Below are positions 1 to 6,494 of a stretch of DNA of 17,101 bases, piece after piece; the stretch's first letter is position 1, and every line of letters begins with the position of its first letter. The position numbers and the translations under genes were made by a program. Source of the DNA: Nocardioidaceae bacterium. Its GTDB lineage: Bacteria; Actinomycetota; Actinomycetes; Propionibacteriales; Nocardioidaceae. The DNA lies in the NCBI GenBank assembly GCA_020438665.1, contig JAGQUE010000431.1:1-17101 (forward strand), in the 5' to 3' direction. The notes beneath the pieces are model-generated. The model was given only the letters and a program-made list of their open reading frames with translations, made no database searches and had not been told where the DNA came from.

Positions 1-382
1 TTTCCAAAATTCTTTTCGAACGACTCGCTGCCGTCGAAACGCGACTGGCCACGCGCTCCTCAGGCGTGCGGACTGCGGCAGACCCGCATGGCTGGCTCGG
101 TTACCGCATCGCCTAGAACCAACCGCTCTCGAAGTCACGGTCGATGGTTTCTTGCGACTCAGCGACCACCGTTAGGTTGTCGAAGTTCGCGATGTAGTCA
201 GCCTTCGTGACGCCGCGATCAGTGAAGGCCGTATGCAGGCCCGGGCGTGCACGTTCCAGAAGCTCCCACCGACGATCTGGCATGACCCGAGCATCGCGCG
301 CACATCGGCTGTGAGGTCACCTGGGCGCGACCTCATCATCCCGTCTGGGAAGGGATCGCCAGTCGCGGGCGTTGGCAGCAAC
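1..382. other. lower-GC stretch, mostly non-coding
   Basis: This segment is visibly richer in A and T than the rest of the window; its opening bases, for example, are mostly A/T. It holds no tRNA, no clear terminator and no repeat that I can see. The one reading frame that looks protein-like is on the reverse strand at 113-283 and is listed separately. A + strand frame is open from the first base to a stop at 208-210, but its translation is rich in Arg, Ser and Pro and looks like the shadow of the reverse-strand frame. The composition change may mark the end of an acquired segment or a degraded gene to the left. Confidence 0.45.
113..283 (-). CDS. small hypothetical protein (56 aa), possibly real
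   Basis: This ATG-started reverse-strand frame encodes 56 residues and ends in TAG. The product is hydrophilic and of ordinary composition (MPDRRWELLERARPG..., then a stretch with KADYIANFDNLTVV and a C-terminal DRDFESGWF). It has no membrane segment, no signal peptide and no cysteine. It reads much more like a protein than the overlapping frames do. Codon use is unlike its neighbours, with A/T-ending codons such as CCA, GAT, CGT, CTT, CAA and CTA. The frame upstream is closed by a TGA at 317-319. No good ribosome binding site precedes the ATG. I do not recognise the family. It could be a small host or mobile-element gene, the surviving end of a larger gene, or a chance frame. Confidence 0.35.
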   Translation of the reverse strand: MPDRRWELLERARPGLHTAFTDRGVTKADYIANFDNLTVVAESQETIDRDFESGWF

Positions 383-1270
383 GTGAGCGGACAACTGGTG
401 GCGTTGCAGCAGAGGGCGGGTGCGGCGATCTTCCGGCTGGTGGCGGGGCCAGAGGGTGAGCGCGAGCGCGAGCGGATCCACGGGACGCCCGGGCCGCGGT
501 GGTTCGAGCGCGGCACGCCGATCACGACCGTCCATGGGGATGCGTCGATGTTCGTCGGCGGCATCCGCGCGGTGATGATGCAGTCGCTCCACCCAGCGGC
601 GATGACGGCGGTCGCCGAGCACTCCGGCTATCGCGGCGATCTGTGGGGCCGGCTGGCGCGCACGTCGACGTTCCTGGCCACCACGACGTTCGGCCCGGCC
701 GACCTGGCGGAGCAGGCGGTGGCGACCGTACGCCGCATCCACGACCACGTGACCGGGACGCTCGAGGACGGCACGCCCTATGTCGCCTCCGACCCACACC
801 TGCTGGCGTGGGTTCACGCCGCGGAGGTGGAGAGCTTCCTCGCGGCGCACACCGCCTATGGGCTGCACCCGCTCGACCAGCCCGGCCGCGACGACTACCT
901 CGCCCAGACCGCGGTCGTCGCGCGCAAGCTGGGGGTCATCGACCCACCGACCACCGAGGCCGAGCTTCGCCAGGTGATGGCCGACTTCCGTCCCGAGCTC
1001 CGGGCCATCCCGGCGGCCCGCGATGCGATCACCTATGTGCGACTCCAGCCGCCGCTCGCGCTGCCGGCCAAGGCGCCGTACGCCGTGCTCTGGGCGGCCG
1101 CGATCGCGCTCATGCCCGACTGGACCCGCGCCGAGCTCGGCCTCCCCCACCACCCGCGCCTCGAGCGCGCCGTCATCCCGGCTGCGGGCACGCTGGCCGT
1201 CGGCGCCGTGCGCTGGGCACTGCGCCCCGGCCAGGCTGCGGCGCGGGCCCTGGAGCCGGACCCCGCCTGA
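383..1270 (+). CDS. DUF2236 / MpaB-type predicted oxygenase, 295 aa
   Basis: The protein belongs to the DUF2236 family (ER-bound oxygenase mpaB / latex-clearing-protein-like catalytic domain), members of which are haem-dependent oxygenases or uncharacterised. Seen in the sequence are a helical N-terminus (ALQQRAGAAIFRLV), the family's conserved entry segment (GDASMFVGGIRAVMMQSLHPAA, around residues 52-73, with the Leu-His-Pro), a second histidine region (RRIHDHV, 117-123) and DPHLLAWVHAAEVES (137-151), where His145 is a candidate metal or haem ligand. There is no signal peptide. I chose the GTG at 383 because it begins just before the first conserved helix. The frame stays open upstream to an ATG at 233, but that extension is low-complexity and overlaps the reverse-strand frame. 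A GTG at 398 is also possible. The substrate is unknown. The gene ends 7 bases from the convergent hydrolase gene. Confidence 0.8.
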   Translation: MSGQLVALQQRAGAAIFRLVAGPEGERERERIHGTPGPRWFERGTPITTVHGDASMFVGGIRAVMMQSLHPAAMTAVAEHSGYRGDLWGRLARTSTFLATTTFGPADLAEQAVATVRRIHDHVTGTLEDGTPYVASDPHLLAWVHAAEVESFLAAHTAYGLHPLDQPGRDDYLAQTAVVARKLGVIDPPTTEAELRQVMADFRPELRAIPAARDAITYVRLQPPLALPAKAPYAVLWAAAIALMPDWTRAELGLPHHPRLERAVIPAAGTLAVGAVRWALRPGQAAARALEPDPA

Positions 1271-1277
1271 ATCATCG

Positions 1278-4067
1278 TCAGCCGACCACCCGGACGGTCC
1301 GATCGACCACGACGGTGCGGTCGGCCAGCCTGATCCGGAACCGCAGCGTGACCGCCTCGGCACCCTCCCGCTTGCCGTCCTTGCGGGTCGGGATCGCGAG
1401 GGTGAGCGTGGTGCGCCCGGCGTTGAGGTCCTGGTAGAGGAACAACGGCGCCTCGTGCAGCGGCACGCTGTCGCCGACGCGGGGCAGCACGCCGTGCTCG
1501 GTCAGCCACCGCCGCGGCACGTCACCGCACAGCAGCTTGGGACCCTTGAGGTTGCCGCCGACGGCGCGGGCCTGGACGGCGACGTAGTAGCCGACCCGCT
1601 TGTCCAGCGTCACGCTCCAGCGGGCCGGCGAGCCCTCCCGGACGCGCGGCTTGACCGCCTTGATCGTGATCGGCGGGGTCGGGTCGTCATCGACCACGGT
1701 GAGCCGCCCGAAGTAGGCGTCGGTCATCGCACCCGTGCGCGGGAAGGCGCTCAGGAACGTCAGCGTCCTCATGTCGTCGATCTTGTTGCCGGGATAGTCG
1801 ACGACGACCGCGCCCTCGGTCTGCCCCGGAGCAAGGTCGATCGGGACAAGGTCGGTCCGCTCCCCCGTCGGCCCATAGGACAGCACCCCGACCTCGAGGT
1901 GGGCCCGCGAGGTGACCGTGCCACTGACCGTGAACGGGATGGCGGCGGTCTCGTTGCGCGTGTCGCCCTCGGTCACGGTCGCGGTCCCGAGGCTCAGCAC
2001 CGGCAACCGCTTGGCGGGTACGGCGGCCGGCGCGGCCGGCACCGCTGCCGCGTCGAGGATCCAGATGCGACCCTGGGGGCTGTCGCCGATGATGTCGATC
2101 TCGACGATCCTGGACAGGTCGACCTCGACGGCCCCGGCCGGCACCACGCTGACGCTCTGCGCCCAGCGCTTGCCGAGGAAGCCCTCGGACGGCAGCGCCG
2201 CAACATCGGGGCCACCGACCGGGTCGAAGGTCTCGGTGTTGCCGGTCTCATCGACCAGCCGGACCCGCAACGACACGTCACCCACGGTCGGGTCGACGAT
2301 CGTGCGCAGGTCGAGCCGGGAGGATCCATTGAGGTCGACCGCGTGGTCGAGGACCATCCCGCCCCGTTGGCCCGGAGCGTCCCACGACATCTCGAAGGCT
2401 CTGCGCTTGGAGAACCACGACGTCTGCTCCGTCCAGTGCGGGACGTTTCCGGCGACGTCGCCATAGCGACCGCACAGCCGGTGAGGCACCGTCGGCATCC
2501 AGGTGTAGGCGCCAAGGCACAGCTGGGTGTCGGCGCCGTCGGACAGGGCCAGCCCGGCGTCCAGGTCCGGGCGCAGCACCTCGCGGCCACCACCGAGGGC
2601 GTGGGAGAAGACCTCGGCATCACCCGTCGACGCGACGGTGACGGCCGACCCGTCGAACATCGGCAGGTACTCCTGCTCGTTGGACGCGAACAGGTGCACG
2701 GCGCCGGCAACATAGGCCAGCCCAACCGAACGCTGCTCGGCATCGGAGAGCCGGCCGGGGTTGGCGGTGCCGCACAGACCCGGCCCGTCGTCGCCCCAGT
2801 CGTCCCAGGCCGGCGCCTCGGCGACACCGGGCGTCCACTCGGTGTTGAAGAAGTTGTGGTTGGCACCCATCACCAGGACCGAGCTCTTGAGCGAGGTGTC
2901 GTCGCTGGTGAGGTCGCGCGAGTCGTCGGTGTAGCCCTGCCCCTGGAGATCGAAGACATCTCCGTCGCAGTAGGGCAGCAGCGTCACGGTCGGCACATAG
3001 GCGGCGGTCTGGCCGCCGAAGTCGGTGGGTGCGATCAGCACCTGTCCGGCGACCCGATAGTCGGCCGACAGCGGGATCTCGAGCGACGCGCGGTCGACGC
3101 CCTCGCCGCCGCGGCTGTGCCCGACGAGCACGACCTCGAAGGGGTTGAGCTGGTGCTCGGCCACCTGCGTCGCCCAGTAGTCGAGGTGCTTCTCAACGAT
3201 GTCGGCCCGCGCGTCGGCGCCACCGTCGTCGAGCGCCCAGTCCTGGGCGTTGATGCCGTTGACCCGGATCGAGACCGTGAAGTAGCCCTGGGACGCGAGC
3301 ACCTGCTGGATGTAGTCATAGCCGAGGTGGCTGGGGATCTCCTGGAACGGCGCCAGGCAGGGCCAGTCGCCACCGTCCCGGCCGTTCTTGGGGTTGTAGC
3401 AATAGCTGTGGCGGCCGTGCAGGAACAGCACGATCGGGCGTGGGCCGGTCGCCTCGGACGCAGCCGGCTCGACCACGTGGCCGACCATCTCGATGGGCTG
3501 GTCCATGCCGGGCTCCGCGACCGGCGCGAGCTCATAGTCGCTCGAGACGATCTCGTAGGGGCCGGGGGTCGCCGGGTCGTCGGGCAGCGGGGTCGTCGCA
3601 CGCGCGTCGGGCGTGGCTGCCTTCGTGACCCGGTGACCACCGAGCACGTCGTCGCCGGTGACATCGAGCCGGTCGCCGGACAGCAGCACGTCGAGGTCTC
3701 GGGCACGCGGCGCGACGGCGGACCGCACGTCGACGCTGACCACACGACCGTCGCGTGAGATCACCGACGGGCCGAGCGAGGCACCGGACCGCGCGATCGT
3801 CGGTCGGTCGGAGGTGACCGGCAGTCGCTCGGGCGAGCGCCAGGAGACGCGCCAGGACTCCGGCCCGAGCTTGGCCACGCGCCAGTGCCCGACGGCCCTC
3901 CCCGGACGCTCCGAGGCCTGCTTGCCGAGCGTGTCACGCCCCGACGACACGGCGCTCGGGTCAGCGGCGGGTTGGGCGGCGCTCGCGAGCGGCACCCCGA
4001 CGGGTACGGCGACCGCGAGTGCGGCCAGCGCTCCGACGAGGCGACGGGACGTGAGTGGCGACGGCAT
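1278..4067 (-). CDS. secreted alpha/beta hydrolase with C-terminal Calx-beta-like domains, 929 aa
   Basis: This is a large exported serine hydrolase. Residues 1-30 are a Sec-type signal peptide: a charged start, a hydrophobic Ala/Leu/Val core and a likely cleavage after ASA. An N-terminal region of about 170 residues precedes the alpha/beta-hydrolase domain (about 190-470). That domain shows the oxyanion strand VLFLHGRHS (213-221) and the nucleophile elbow GHSRGGEG (316-323, Ser318). It also has an acidic segment LLPYCDGDVFD (363-373, Asp368 or Asp370) and MGANHNFFN (400-408, His404), which complete a plausible Ser-Asp-His triad. A beta-rich domain follows (about 550-675), then two Calx-beta-like repeats (about 688-795, ending VVDDDP, and 800-928). 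Cysteines at several sites fit extracellular disulphides. The ATG is preceded by a strong AGGGGG site. The substrate (ester, polyester or lipid) cannot be told from sequence, and the beta domains suggest binding to a polymer or surface. Confidence 0.8.
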   Translation of the reverse strand: MPSPLTSRRLVGALAALAVAVPVGVPLASAAQPAADPSAVSSGRDTLGKQASERPGRAVGHWRVAKLGPESWRVSWRSPERLPVTSDRPTIARSGASLGPSVISRDGRVVSVDVRSAVAPRARDLDVLLSGDRLDVTGDDVLGGHRVTKAATPDARATTPLPDDPATPGPYEIVSSDYELAPVAEPGMDQPIEMVGHVVEPAASEATGPRPIVLFLHGRHSYCYNPKNGRDGGDWPCLAPFQEIPSHLGYDYIQQVLASQGYFTVSIRVNGINAQDWALDDGGADARADIVEKHLDYWATQVAEHQLNPFEVVLVGHSRGGEGVDRASLEIPLSADYRVAGQVLIAPTDFGGQTAAYVPTVTLLPYCDGDVFDLQGQGYTDDSRDLTSDDTSLKSSVLVMGANHNFFNTEWTPGVAEAPAWDDWGDDGPGLCGTANPGRLSDAEQRSVGLAYVAGAVHLFASNEQEYLPMFDGSAVTVASTGDAEVFSHALGGGREVLRPDLDAGLALSDGADTQLCLGAYTWMPTVPHRLCGRYGDVAGNVPHWTEQTSWFSKRRAFEMSWDAPGQRGGMVLDHAVDLNGSSRLDLRTIVDPTVGDVSLRVRLVDETGNTETFDPVGGPDVAALPSEGFLGKRWAQSVSVVPAGAVEVDLSRIVEIDIIGDSPQGRIWILDAAAVPAAPAAVPAKRLPVLSLGTATVTEGDTRNETAAIPFTVSGTVTSRAHLEVGVLSYGPTGERTDLVPIDLAPGQTEGAVVVDYPGNKIDDMRTLTFLSAFPRTGAMTDAYFGRLTVVDDDPTPPITIKAVKPRVREGSPARWSVTLDKRVGYYVAVQARAVGGNLKGPKLLCGDVPRRWLTEHGVLPRVGDSVPLHEAPLFLYQDLNAGRTTLTLAIPTRKDGKREGAEAVTLRFRIRLADRTVVVDRTVRVVG

Positions 4068-4080
4068 GGAACCCCCTGGC

Positions 4081-4137
4081 TAGTGGTCGACAACCCTCAG
4101 ACGCACCGGGCGACCACATGGTTGCCTCGACACTCTA
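4081..4137. promoter_or_regulatory. imperfect inverted repeat upstream of the secreted hydrolase
   Basis: The 137-base gap between the 1.3S stop and the hydrolase ATG contains an imperfect inverted repeat. TAGTGGTCGACAACC at 4081-4095 pairs approximately with GGTTGCCTCGACACTCTA at 4120-4137. A perfect 7-base pair of arms (GTGGTCG at 4083-4089, CGACCAC at 4111-4117) sits inside it. The element lies 14-70 bases ahead of the hydrolase start, so it could be an operator or a leader hairpin. There is no T-run, so it does not look like an intrinsic terminator. No convincing -10/-35 pair was found. Confidence 0.25.
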
Positions 4138-4204
4138 GGGGTCGAAGGCGGGAGCGCACACGCACCTGAACGAGCCGTGTGGACCACTCAGCGCGGATCC
4201 AGGC

Positions 4205-4582
4205 TCAGGCGGCAGGCGGCGCGAGCTCCACGAGGACCTGCCCGCCGGAGACCGCGTCTCCCGGGGCCACGAGGACGGCCGAGACGACTCCGCCGGTGGG
4301 TGCGGTGATCTCGGTCTCCATCTTCATCGCCTCGAGGACGACGAGCACCTCGCCGGCCTCGATCTCCTGGCCTTCGTCGACGAGCACGCGCGCCACGGAG
4401 CCGGACAGCGGCGCCTTGACCCCGTCACCACCGCCCCCGTTGCCGTCGGACGCGGGGGTCGTCGCGTGCTGGGCGACATAGCCGCCGCCCATGAAGATCG
4501 ACCCGAGCGTCGGTCGCGCTTCCTCCTCGACCTCGACCTCGACCTCATAGACGACGCCGTTGACGGTCACCTTCAGCTGCAT
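4205..4582 (-). CDS. transcarboxylase 1.3S biotinyl carrier subunit, 125 aa
   Basis: This is the biotin carboxyl carrier of methylmalonyl-CoA carboxytransferase, which shuttles the carboxyl group between the 5S and 12S active sites. The C-terminal biotinyl domain (about 55-121) carries the canonical EAMKMET motif, with Lys87 as the biotinylation site, followed by EITAPTGG. The N-terminus ([20 protein letters not shown], then GSIFMGGG at 27-34) matches the start of the Propionibacterium 1.3S subunit as I remember it. In that enzyme this segment is the docking region for 12S and 5S. A flexible Ala/Gly-rich linker (35-54) separates the two parts. The length equals the family's roughly 123 residues. 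It is the last gene of the operon, 61 bases after the small subunit gene, and has a GAGG-type site ahead of the ATG. No biotin carboxylase gene is present here, which favours a transcarboxylase over an ATP-dependent carboxylase. Confidence 0.93.
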   Translation of the reverse strand: MQLKVTVNGVVYEVEVEVEEEARPTLGSIFMGGGYVAQHATTPASDGNGGGGDGVKAPLSGSVARVLVDEGQEIEAGEVLVVLEAMKMETEITAPTGGVVSAVLVAPGDAVSGGQVLVELAPPAA

Positions 4583-4643
4583 GGCCTCATCCGATCCCGA
4601 ACGATCCGGTAGTTGTCTGTCTCACGCATCTGGGTCACCCTGC

Positions 4644-4934
4644 TCATCGCACACCGTGCATGATCTGATGGCCCTGGACGGCCGCGCGACCCTGCTGGGT
4701 CCAGGCGGCGCCGCTGCGGTAGCGCACCTGCTTGAGCCTGGCCCGATGCCCCAGGAAGGCCGCGACGGCGGCCGAGATGGCCAGCACGACCTCCTCCGGC
4801 ACCTGGTCGTGAGCCTGGTGGGCGCGCAGCTCGGCCAGCTCCGACTCCAAGGACTCGACCCGGCTGGCGAGCGCCTGCACCGTCGCGAGGAGCTCGGCGA
4901 CGGTCGGCTCGGGGACCACGTTCGCGCCGCTCAC
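4644..4934 (-). CDS. small coiled-coil subunit of the transcarboxylase operon, 96 aa
   Basis: A GTG start overlaps the 12S stop codon by four bases (GTGA), so translation is probably coupled to 12S. The protein has a short N-terminus, then a strongly heptad-like helix at about 11-40 (TVAELLATVQALASRVESLE and on) that should form a coiled coil. A conserved-looking second part follows: PEEVVLAISAAVAAFLGHRA (46-65), a basic strand RLKQVRYR, and WTQQGRAAVQGH (78-89). This second part resembles, from memory, the cytosolic tail found in small subunits of biotin-dependent sodium-pump decarboxylases (OadG/MmdD-like). Here there is no membrane anchor, because the coiled coil takes its place. I infer a soluble assembly or bridging subunit for the 12S/5S/1.3S complex. 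A short hypothetical gene at this position also occurs, as I recall, in propionibacterial clusters. Its function is not established. Confidence 0.78.
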   Translation of the reverse strand: MSGANVVPEPTVAELLATVQALASRVESLESELAELRAHQAHDQVPEEVVLAISAAVAAFLGHRARLKQVRYRSGAAWTQQGRAAVQGHQIMHGVR

Positions 4935-6487
4935 GCCGGGCCCAGCCCGTGCTTCTTGGGCGGCCGGATGTCGCGCTTGGCAGCGAGGATCTCCAGCGCC
5001 TGCGCCACCTGCTGCCGGGTCCGGCTGGGCTCGATGATGTCGTCGACGAGGCCGCGCGAGGCCGCCACGTAGGGCGTGGAGAACGTCGAGCGGTAGTCCT
5101 CGATCAGCTCGGCCCGCTTGGCCTCGGGGTCCTCGGCCTCGGCGATCTCGCGGCGGAAGACGATCTCGGCCGCACCCTCGGCACCCATGACCGCGATCTC
5201 GGCGGTGGGCCACGCGAAGACCCGGTCGGCGCCGAGGTCCTTGGAGCACATCGCGAGATAGGCGCCGCCGTAGGCCTTGCGCAGCACGACCGTCACCTTG
5301 GGGACGGTGGCCGCGGAGTAGGCATAGAGCATCTTGGCGCCGTGCCGGATGATCCCGTTGTGCTCCTGGGCGACGCCCGGCAGGAAGCCCGGCACGTCGA
5401 CGAGGGTCAGCAACGGGATGTTGAAGGCGTTGCAGAACCGGATGAACTGGGAGGACTTGTCGGAGGCGTTGATGTCGAGGACGCCCGAGAGCACCATCGG
5501 CTGGTTGGCCACGATCCCGACCGTACGGCCGTTGATGCGGGCGAAGCCGACCACGATGTTCTGGGCATAGCCCGCCTGGCTCTCCAGGAAGTCGCCGTGG
5601 TCGACGATGCGGACGATGACGTCACGGACGTCGTAGCCCTTCTTGCCCTTGACCGGAACCAGGTCGGCGAGCCCGGGGTCGGGTTCGATGAGCGGGTCCG
5701 GGTCGACGATCGGCGGGTCCTCAGTGTTGTTCTGCGGCAGGAAACTCAACAGCTTCTGCGCGACCAGGATCGCCTGCTCGTCGTCGTCGACCACGAAGTG
5801 GTTGACCCCCGAGAGGCCCATGTGGGCGTCGGCGCCACCGAGCGCGTCGGAGGTCACCTGCTCTCCCGTGACCTGGGCAATGACGTTGGGCCCAGTGATG
5901 AACATGTGGGCCTTGCGCGTCTGGATGATGAAATCGGTCAGCGCCGGCGAGTAGGCCGCACCGCCCGCGCACGGCCCCGCGATGATCGAGATCTGCGGGA
6001 CCACTCCGGACAGCAGCACGTTGTTGTAGAAGACGCGGCCATAGCCTGCGAGCGAGCCGATCCCCTCCTGGACGCGCGCCCCGCCGGAGTCGTTGATGAA
6101 CACGAACGGCGTGCCGGTCATCAGGCTCGCCTTCATCATCGCGGCGACCTTGTCGGAGTGGATCTCACCAGCCGAGCCACCGGCCACCGTGAAGTCCTGG
6201 GACGCGACATGGACCGGGCGGCCGAGCACGGCACCGGCGCCCGTCACGACGCCGTCGGCGGGCAGGTCCATCGTGTCCAGACCGAAGTAGGACGACTGGT
6301 GGCGGGCGAACATGCCAGTCTCCTGGAAGGTCCCGGGGTCGAGCAGCCGGGCGACCCGCTCACGTGCGGTGAGCTTGCCCTGCTGACGCTGCTTGTCCAG
6401 CCTGGCCTCGCCACCGCCGAGCTCGACCTCGTGGCGGCGCTCGACGAGCTCCGCGGTCCGCTCCTCCATGCTCTTGCTCTTCACCAT
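4931..6487 (-). CDS. transcarboxylase 12S subunit (methylmalonyl-CoA/propionyl-CoA carboxyltransferase), 518 aa
   Basis: This subunit transfers carboxyl between biotin on 1.3S and propionyl-CoA/methylmalonyl-CoA. It is a double-crotonase carboxyltransferase. The N-terminal half has PADGVVTGAGAVLGRPVHV (about 76-94), SQDFTVAGGSAGE (96-108), DSGGARVQEG (133-142) and GPCAGGAAYSPALTDF (171-186). The C-terminal half has NQPMVLSGVLD, DVPGFLPGVAQE, HGAKMLYAYSAATVPK, RKAYGGAYLAM and MGAEGAAEIVF. Both sets of Gly-rich oxyanion loops are present. Length and sequence agree with the Propionibacterium 12S subunit (about 524 aa) more closely than with acetyl-CoA carboxylase beta chains, for example LLSFLPQNNTE and GKKGYDVRDV. 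A homologous propionyl-CoA carboxylase beta chain is the alternative, but the 5S and 1.3S partners decide against it. The ATG follows GAAGG by six bases, and the 5S stop codon lies within that leader. The end overlaps the next gene. Confidence 0.92.
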   Translation of the reverse strand: MVKSKSMEERTAELVERRHEVELGGGEARLDKQRQQGKLTARERVARLLDPGTFQETGMFARHQSSYFGLDTMDLPADGVVTGAGAVLGRPVHVASQDFTVAGGSAGEIHSDKVAAMMKASLMTGTPFVFINDSGGARVQEGIGSLAGYGRVFYNNVLLSGVVPQISIIAGPCAGGAAYSPALTDFIIQTRKAHMFITGPNVIAQVTGEQVTSDALGGADAHMGLSGVNHFVVDDDEQAILVAQKLLSFLPQNNTEDPPIVDPDPLIEPDPGLADLVPVKGKKGYDVRDVIVRIVDHGDFLESQAGYAQNIVVGFARINGRTVGIVANQPMVLSGVLDINASDKSSQFIRFCNAFNIPLLTLVDVPGFLPGVAQEHNGIIRHGAKMLYAYSAATVPKVTVVLRKAYGGAYLAMCSKDLGADRVFAWPTAEIAVMGAEGAAEIVFRREIAEAEDPEAKRAELIEDYRSTFSTPYVAASRGLVDDIIEPSRTRQQVAQALEILAAKRDIRPPKKHGLGPA

Positions 6488-6494
6488 GACGCCT

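Noticed and set aside
233..382. N-terminal extension of the DUF2236 protein to the ATG at 233
   Set aside because: The extra 50 residues look unlike the family, lie in the lower-GC region and overlap the small reverse-strand frame. The conserved part begins just after the GTG at 383.
317..1363. A 348-codon reverse-strand frame opposite the DUF2236 gene
   Set aside because: It is Arg/Gly-rich with no motif, and the + strand encodes a recognisable conserved family.
1023..3758. Very long + strand open frame (over 900 codons) opposite the hydrolase gene
   Set aside because: Its translation is Arg/Asp/Val-rich low-complexity with no recognisable domain. It is the antisense shadow of a high-GC gene, whereas the reverse strand gives a signal peptide, catalytic motifs and an RBS.
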